A stretch of DNA of 64,000 nt from contig JBDIBK010000005.1 in the NCBI GenBank assembly GCA_039812845.1, forward strand, positions 4,320 to 68,319, written 5' to 3'. The notes beneath the pieces are model-generated. The model searched no databases and had not been told where the DNA came from. It saw only the letters and a program-made list of their open reading frames with translations. Below, one piece after another: positions 60,116 through 64,000 of this stretch. Positions within the stretch are counted from its first letter, which is position 1. Each line of letters starts with the position of its first letter. A program made the translations under genes and the position numbers. The stretch comes from JACTMJ01 sp039812845. Its GTDB lineage: Bacteria > Acidobacteriota > Terriglobia > Bryobacterales > Bryobacteraceae.

Positions 60116-60139
60116 ACCGTTTCCGACGAGGCATTCCGA

Positions 60140-60910
60140 TTGAGCAGCCGCATCGACATCCTGAAACTGGGGCAAGCCGAGGTTCCGGGCCCGGAAGTCT
60201 ACTGGATGAGCCACTGGGATTGCTGGGAGACGCTCCATTTCCTGATGGTTGTGCTGCGAGGACCGTGGGGCACGGCGATTGTGAACACGGGCCCGCCCGC
60301 CAACCTGGAGACGCTGAACACGGCGTGGCGCGCCTTTGCCGGAGATCGCTGTATGCTGCGGAGGACGCTGGAGGAAGAACCCGTGGCGGCTCTGGCGACC
60401 CTTGGCATCCGGCCCGAGGATGTGGACGCGATCCTGCTGACGCCGCTGCAGGCCTACGCGACGGCGAACATTCCGCTGTTTCGCAATGCCGAGATTTACT
60501 GCTCCCGCCGCGGCTGGATCGAGGAGATCGTCGCGCGGAAGGCGAAGCTGCACGTCCCGCGCGAGCTTTGCATCCCCGACGATGTGCTGCGCTATCTGCT
60601 CTTTGACGCGCGGGAGCGACTGCATCTGCTCGACGACGAGGCCAGAATCGCGGATGGGCTGAGCGCGTGGTGGGCGGGCACACATCATCGCAGTTCGATG
60701 GTGTATGAGGCGGAGACCGAAGCCGGGAAAGTGCTGATCGGGGATTGCGCATTCAAGTATGGCAACCTGGACGGACCTCCGCTGGGGATCGCCGAAAGCC
60801 TGGAAGAGGCGGAGCGCGCCTACAGCCGGATTCGCGCCAGTGGCGGCACATTCCTGCCTCTCTACGACCCGGAGGTGTTTCAACGGCATCCGGGAGGCAG
60901 GGTGGTATGA
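60140..60910 (+). CDS. metallo-beta-lactamase-fold protein without the HxHxDH motif
   Basis: A 256-aa protein starting at TTG (60140) with a GAGG site. The fold resembles AHL-lactonase-like MBL proteins (FLMVVLRGPWGTAIVNTGPP, VDAILLTP, IPLFRNAEIYCSRRGW, KVLIGDCAFKYGNL). Where the metal motif HxHxDH should follow LT (about 102-107) the sequence reads PLQAYA. A His-rich GTHHRSS and the Asp in GDC remain. Hydrolase activity by the standard mechanism is unlikely. It heads an operon with an SDR and a RhmD-type dehydratase. In L-rhamnose oxidation a lactonase acts between those two steps, so it may be a diverged lactonase or a regulator. Confidence 0.8.
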   Translation: MSSRIDILKLGQAEVPGPEVYWMSHWDCWETLHFLMVVLRGPWGTAIVNTGPPANLETLNTAWRAFAGDRCMLRRTLEEEPVAALATLGIRPEDVDAILLTPLQAYATANIPLFRNAEIYCSRRGWIEEIVARKAKLHVPRELCIPDDVLRYLLFDARERLHLLDDEARIADGLSAWWAGTHHRSSMVYEAETEAGKVLIGDCAFKYGNLDGPPLGIAESLEEAERAYSRIRASGGTFLPLYDPEVFQRHPGGRVV

Positions 60911-61014
60911 CGACACTGCCGGAAAGCCGGAACCACACGGCGAACTCCGCGAGACCTTCTTGCGGAGGCACCTTCGCCGGCGAGACCCGCGCGATGCGAG
61001 GCGGCCGGCGATGA
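60907..61014 (+). CDS. possible 35-aa small protein
   Basis: A short frame links its neighbours by ATGA overlaps at both ends: its ATG overlaps the stop of the MBL-fold gene and its TGA overlaps the ATG of the SDR gene. The product (starting MTTLPESRNH, ending MRGGRR) has no known motif. It may instead be a translational-coupling bridge, or chance. Confidence 0.25.
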   Translation: MTTLPESRNHTANSARPSCGGTFAGETRAMRGGRR

Positions 61015-61829
61015 TCTGCGACTCGAATACCGCGCGCTACCGGCCTCGCGTGACGCCTGTACCCGGCAGGCTGGCGGGCCGGAACGCACTGATCACGGGC
61101 GCGGCACGCGGCATCGGGCGTGCGATCGCGGAGCGCTTTCTGCGGGAAGGCGCGGCGGTTGCCATCACGGATATCGATGGGGCTGGGGCCGAAGCCGCCG
61201 CTTCGGAACTCGCGAGCGTTGGCGCGGCCTTTGGCTGGAGAATGGATGTCTCCCGCCGCGACGAGGTGGATCGGACAATGGGAGATGCCGCCGCGCGGAT
61301 GGGGGGCATTGACATCCTGGTGAACAACGCCGGGGTGATCGTCTTCGGAAGCCTGATGGAGTGCGAGACCGGGGATTGGGATCGTATGATGGCGGTGGAT
61401 CTGACCGGGGCCTTTCACTGCACGCGGGCCGCCGCGCGCTTGATGCTGGAGCAGCAGCGCGGGGGACGTTTGATTCACGTCGGCTCCACGGCCTCGCTGC
61501 TGCCCACGGCGCAGCAGGCCGCGTATTGCATCGCAAAGAGCGGGCTGCGCATGCTGAGCAAGGTGGCGGCCATGGAGTTTGTGAAGCACGGCATCACTTC
61601 GAATCTGTTGTGTCCGGAAGGCGCGGTTACCGATATCAACCGCGAACTCCTGAGCGATCCGGAAGCGATGCGGAAGCTGGAGGCGATGATTCCCGCCGGA
61701 CGGATGGGCACCGTTGAAGAGATTGCCGCCCTCGCCGCGTTTGTCGCGTCGAGCGAGGCGGATTACATCACCGGCGCGGAACTGGTTCACGACGGAGGAG
61801 CGGCAAGCAGCGCCCTGTGGTGGAGGTAG
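61011..61829 (+). CDS. short-chain dehydrogenase/reductase
   Basis: A 272-aa classical SDR from the ATG at 61011; the longer open frame upstream overlaps the preceding genes. The cofactor motif is TGAARGIG (29-36), then NNAG, and the catalytic Ser-Tyr-Lys is in VGSTAS and AYCIAKSG. In this operon the likely role is oxidation of a sugar to its lactone, as L-rhamnose or L-fucose dehydrogenases do; this is inferred from the dehydratase downstream. The dehydratase begins 4 bases after its stop. Confidence 0.9.
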   Translation: MICDSNTARYRPRVTPVPGRLAGRNALITGAARGIGRAIAERFLREGAAVAITDIDGAGAEAAASELASVGAAFGWRMDVSRRDEVDRTMGDAAARMGGIDILVNNAGVIVFGSLMECETGDWDRMMAVDLTGAFHCTRAAARLMLEQQRGGRLIHVGSTASLLPTAQQAAYCIAKSGLRMLSKVAAMEFVKHGITSNLLCPEGAVTDINRELLSDPEAMRKLEAMIPAGRMGTVEEIAALAAFVASSEADYITGAELVHDGGAASSALWWR

Positions 61830-61833
61830 ATTG

Positions 61834-63066
61834 ATGCGTATCGAACGGGTAACAACGCGCAACATCCGCTTCGACAAGCCGCCCGCCACCTTGAACCGCC
61901 ATCTGGTTTCCATCACTTCGCAGTTTGAAGACTGCCGCGAGAAGGCGTCCGGGTGGTTCGGGGACGTCGTGTTCACGCTGGTGGAAGTGGAGAGCGGCGA
62001 CGGGCAGGTTGGGCGCGGCACGGCGGGCGGATTTCAGGGAGCGTCGAAGACGCTGATCGACCACTATTACGCGGACCTGGTGCTTGGGGAAGATCCGCGG
62101 CGGCATGAGTATCTATGGCAGCGCATGCACCGGACAACCCTCCGGTTTGGCCGCTCCGGAAACAGCATGGCGGCAATCGCGGCGATCGATATCGCCTGCT
62201 GGGATCTGCACGGAAAAGCTCTGGGCGTGCCGACGCACGAACTGATCGGCGGAGCCGCCCGCCTATCGGCCCCCAGCTATGTGAGCCGCCTCTACGCGCT
62301 CGACGATCTCAGCGAACTGGCAAGGGAAGCGCGGCAATGGAAAGACGCGGGGTTTCGTTCGATGAAGCAGCGTTTCGGCTTCGGCCCGCCGGACGGTATC
62401 GCAGGCATGAAGAAGAATGTGGAACTGGTGAGAACAGTGCGGGAGGCGGTGGGTGACGAGATTCAGCTATCGTGCGACGCCTACATGGGCTGGGACACCG
62501 GCTACGCGATGGAGATGGCCCACCTGCTTCGCGACTACGGCATCTCCTGGATTGAGGAACCATTGCCCGTCCACGACATTGCCGGGTATGCGGAGTTGAA
62601 GCTTCGCTGCCCCTGGCAAAGGTGGAGCACGGGTGAGCATCTCTACTCGAAGTGGGAATTTCAGGAACTGATTTCCCGCCGGGCGGCGGACATTCTGCAG
62701 CCGGATGCGAACCGGTGCGGCGGCATCACGGAAATGCGAAAGATTTGCGCCATGGCGGAGGCGGCGGGATTGCCGGTGATTCCCCATTCCAACGAAGCCC
62801 ACAATCTTGCCGTGGTGTTCAGCCAGGCGCCGCACGTGTGCCCCATGGTGGAGTATTTTCCTCCGGTGGAACCGGACACGGGCAATGAACTGTTCTGGAA
62901 GGTGTTCCGCGGGAACCCCAAGGCGGAGGACGGCTCTCTTCCTTTGCCGCTGAAGCCGGGCCTGGGTCTGGAACTGTGTGAACAGACCGTGGCGAGACTT
63001 CAAGTCGGCGGAACGGGAGAGCACGGACTGCCCGCTGCCGCCAGATCGAACGGGTGGGCTACATGA
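61834..63066 (+). CDS. enolase-superfamily sugar-acid dehydratase, L-rhamnonate dehydratase (RhmD)-like
   Basis: A 410-aa enzyme from the ATG at 61834 (GGAGG site). The metal ligands fit the superfamily: D215 (SCDAYMGW), E241 (WIEEPLP) and E268 (STGEHLY). The base is probably His318 in VIPHSNEAHN. The RhmD-type loop KQRFGFGPPDGIAGMKKN follows the usual GPxDGxAGxRK pattern. LQPDANRCGGITE and NELFWKVFRGNP complete the fold. It would dehydrate an aldonate such as L-rhamnonate to a 2-keto-3-deoxy acid. The substrate is a guess from subgroup features. Confidence 0.88.
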   Translation: MRIERVTTRNIRFDKPPATLNRHLVSITSQFEDCREKASGWFGDVVFTLVEVESGDGQVGRGTAGGFQGASKTLIDHYYADLVLGEDPRRHEYLWQRMHRTTLRFGRSGNSMAAIAAIDIACWDLHGKALGVPTHELIGGAARLSAPSYVSRLYALDDLSELAREARQWKDAGFRSMKQRFGFGPPDGIAGMKKNVELVRTVREAVGDEIQLSCDAYMGWDTGYAMEMAHLLRDYGISWIEEPLPVHDIAGYAELKLRCPWQRWSTGEHLYSKWEFQELISRRAADILQPDANRCGGITEMRKICAMAEAAGLPVIPHSNEAHNLAVVFSQAPHVCPMVEYFPPVEPDTGNELFWKVFRGNPKAEDGSLPLPLKPGLGLELCEQTVARLQVGGTGEHGLPAAARSNGWAT

Positions 63067-64000
63067 TCGTTTTTCTCCTGGTGCTCTTCACCGGCCTGGC
63101 ATTCGCCCAGGAACCGCTCACGGAAACGAGGGTGCTTCGGGACGTCCGCATCGAGATGCGAGATGGCGTGAAGCTGGCCGCGGATGTTTATCTGCCCGGC
63201 GGCGGTGCGGAACGCCGGCCAACGCTCATCGCCAGGACCCCGTATAACCGGGCCGGGTTGCGGCGGGACGCGGAATGGTTCGCGCAGCACGGTTTCGCCT
63301 TTATGGCGGTGGACGTGCGGGGGCGTTTTGGATCCGAAGGGCCGTTCTATCCGTTCGTCAATGAAGGGCCGGATGGCTACGATACGATCGAATGGGCGGC
63401 GCGTCAGGAGTGGTCGAACGGCAAGGTGGGCACCTACGGCGCATCGTATCTGGCGTGGGACCAGTACCGCGCAGCGCTCGAGAATCCGCCGCACCTGGTG
63501 GCAATGTTCGCGAATGTGGGCGGGGCCGATTTCTACCAGGAGTTCGGCTATCCCGGCGGTGCGCTCAACCTCGGCTGGGGCATCTGGATTGCAAAATCCG
63601 CCGAAACTAGCCCTCCAGCCCAATCGCTTCCGGAACAGAAGGCCGTGCTTTCGCGCATTCTGGAGAGCCCCGGAGTGTGGCTCCGCCAGCACCCGCGGGA
63701 GCGCGCGAAGGTATTCGACCCGTTCCCCACGCACCGGCGCATCTACAATGACTTTCTCGCGCACCCGGCGTTCGACAATTATTGGCGCAATCCGGCATTC
63801 TTCGTCCCCGGAACGTGGGCGCGCATGAAGGATGTTCCCACACTCTTCGTGAGCGGCTGGTACGACTATTTCTCCGCCGGGGTGCTGCGCAATTTCGAGA
63901 ACCTGAGCGCGAAGCAGCAAAGCCAGCACCGCCTGGTGATGGGGCCGTGGTGGCATGCGGTGGGGACGCGCGAATGCGGCGACGGCGATTTCGGGAGCGT
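63063..64000 (+). CDS. CocE/NonD-family (S15) hydrolase (partial)
   Basis: The first 312 codons of a secreted alpha/beta hydrolase; the right edge cuts it. A signal peptide (IVFLLVLFTGLAFA) is followed by the S15 N-terminal signature (RDGVKLAADVYLPGG, AVDVRGRFGSEGPF). The nucleophile elbow is TYGASYLAW, with Ser in place. SGWYDYF is also typical of the family. CocE-type enzymes hydrolyse esters or X-Pro peptides. Its ATG overlaps the dehydratase stop (ATGA), so it is in the operon; here it may remove acyl groups from a glycan. Confidence 0.88.
   Translation, partial: MIVFLLVLFTGLAFAQEPLTETRVLRDVRIEMRDGVKLAADVYLPGGGAERRPTLIARTPYNRAGLRRDAEWFAQHGFAFMAVDVRGRFGSEGPFYPFVNEGPDGYDTIEWAARQEWSNGKVGTYGASYLAWDQYRAALENPPHLVAMFANVGGADFYQEFGYPGGALNLGWGIWIAKSAETSPPAQSLPEQKAVLSRILESPGVWLRQHPRERAKVFDPFPTHRRIYNDFLAHPAFDNYWRNPAFFVPGTWARMKDVPTLFVSGWYDYFSAGVLRNFENLSAKQQSQHRLVMGPWWHAVGTRECGDGDFGS

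Noticed and set aside
59054..60916. A 620-codon minus-strand frame opposite the sulfatase and MBL-fold genes
   Set aside because: It crosses a strong plus-strand promoter and two genes with intact signatures, so it is a shadow.

Overview
The window looks like chromosomal DNA of an Acidobacteriota bacterium, most likely the Solibacter/Bryobacter group. It is GC-rich. It carries an Oar-like TonB-dependent receptor with an N-terminal CarboxypepD_reg domain, a VWFA-related protein of the acidobacterial type, a SpoIVB/S55-like secreted protein, a membrane-anchored winged-helix regulator and several twin-arginine-exported glycan enzymes. This placement is inferred from protein families only; there is no rRNA in the window.

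Layout. (1) 1-12932, all minus: a ROK regulator translationally coupled to an M19 dipeptidase-like protein, then a winged-helix/TM regulator, a TonB-dependent receptor, a Tat-exported protein of unknown function and a large secreted glycosidase-like protein that runs off the left edge. This looks like a glycan-uptake region. (2) 13299-16626, minus: an FkbM methyltransferase, then a compact sortase system made of a secreted protein with a C-terminal LPHTA sorting signal, a VWA protein and a class D-like sortase. (3) 16934-26619: arginase, alpha-L-fucosidase, a beta-propeller protein plus S55-like pair, and divergently an exosortase with EpsI, then a Xer recombinase. (4) 26641-31784: lepA, ribH-nusB, tRNA-Gln(CTG) and two proteins of unknown function. 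(5) 31950-47668, minus: a secreted surface-type protein and a complete type II secretion core (gspE-F-G-H-I-J-K-L-M-C-D), led by an ECF sigma factor, a membrane anti-sigma-like protein and a secreted hypothetical. (6) 47747-56430: housekeeping genes (polyprenyl synthase, tatD, metG, larC, sirtuin, recA, HU, tatA, PaaI thioesterase). (7) 56454-64000: a NIPSNAP protein divergent from a DUF6807 protein and a sulfatase, then an operon with a degenerate metallo-beta-lactamase-fold protein, an SDR dehydrogenase, a RhmD-type sugar-acid dehydratase and a CocE/S15 hydrolase cut by the right edge.

The most notable signals are: a Gram-negative-type sortase beside its own LPXTA substrate, in the same window as an exosortase; an ATAGTGTA-N6-TACACTAT palindrome over the recA promoter (candidate SOS operator); two CGATTG-N4-CAATCG palindromes between divergent genes; abutting GGTCATACC/GGTCAGACC sites just after a promoter in front of the sugar-acid operon; two enzyme-fold proteins that have lost their metal-ligand motifs; and a Gly-rich insertion in the secretin. 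No CRISPR array, phage or insertion sequence was seen.
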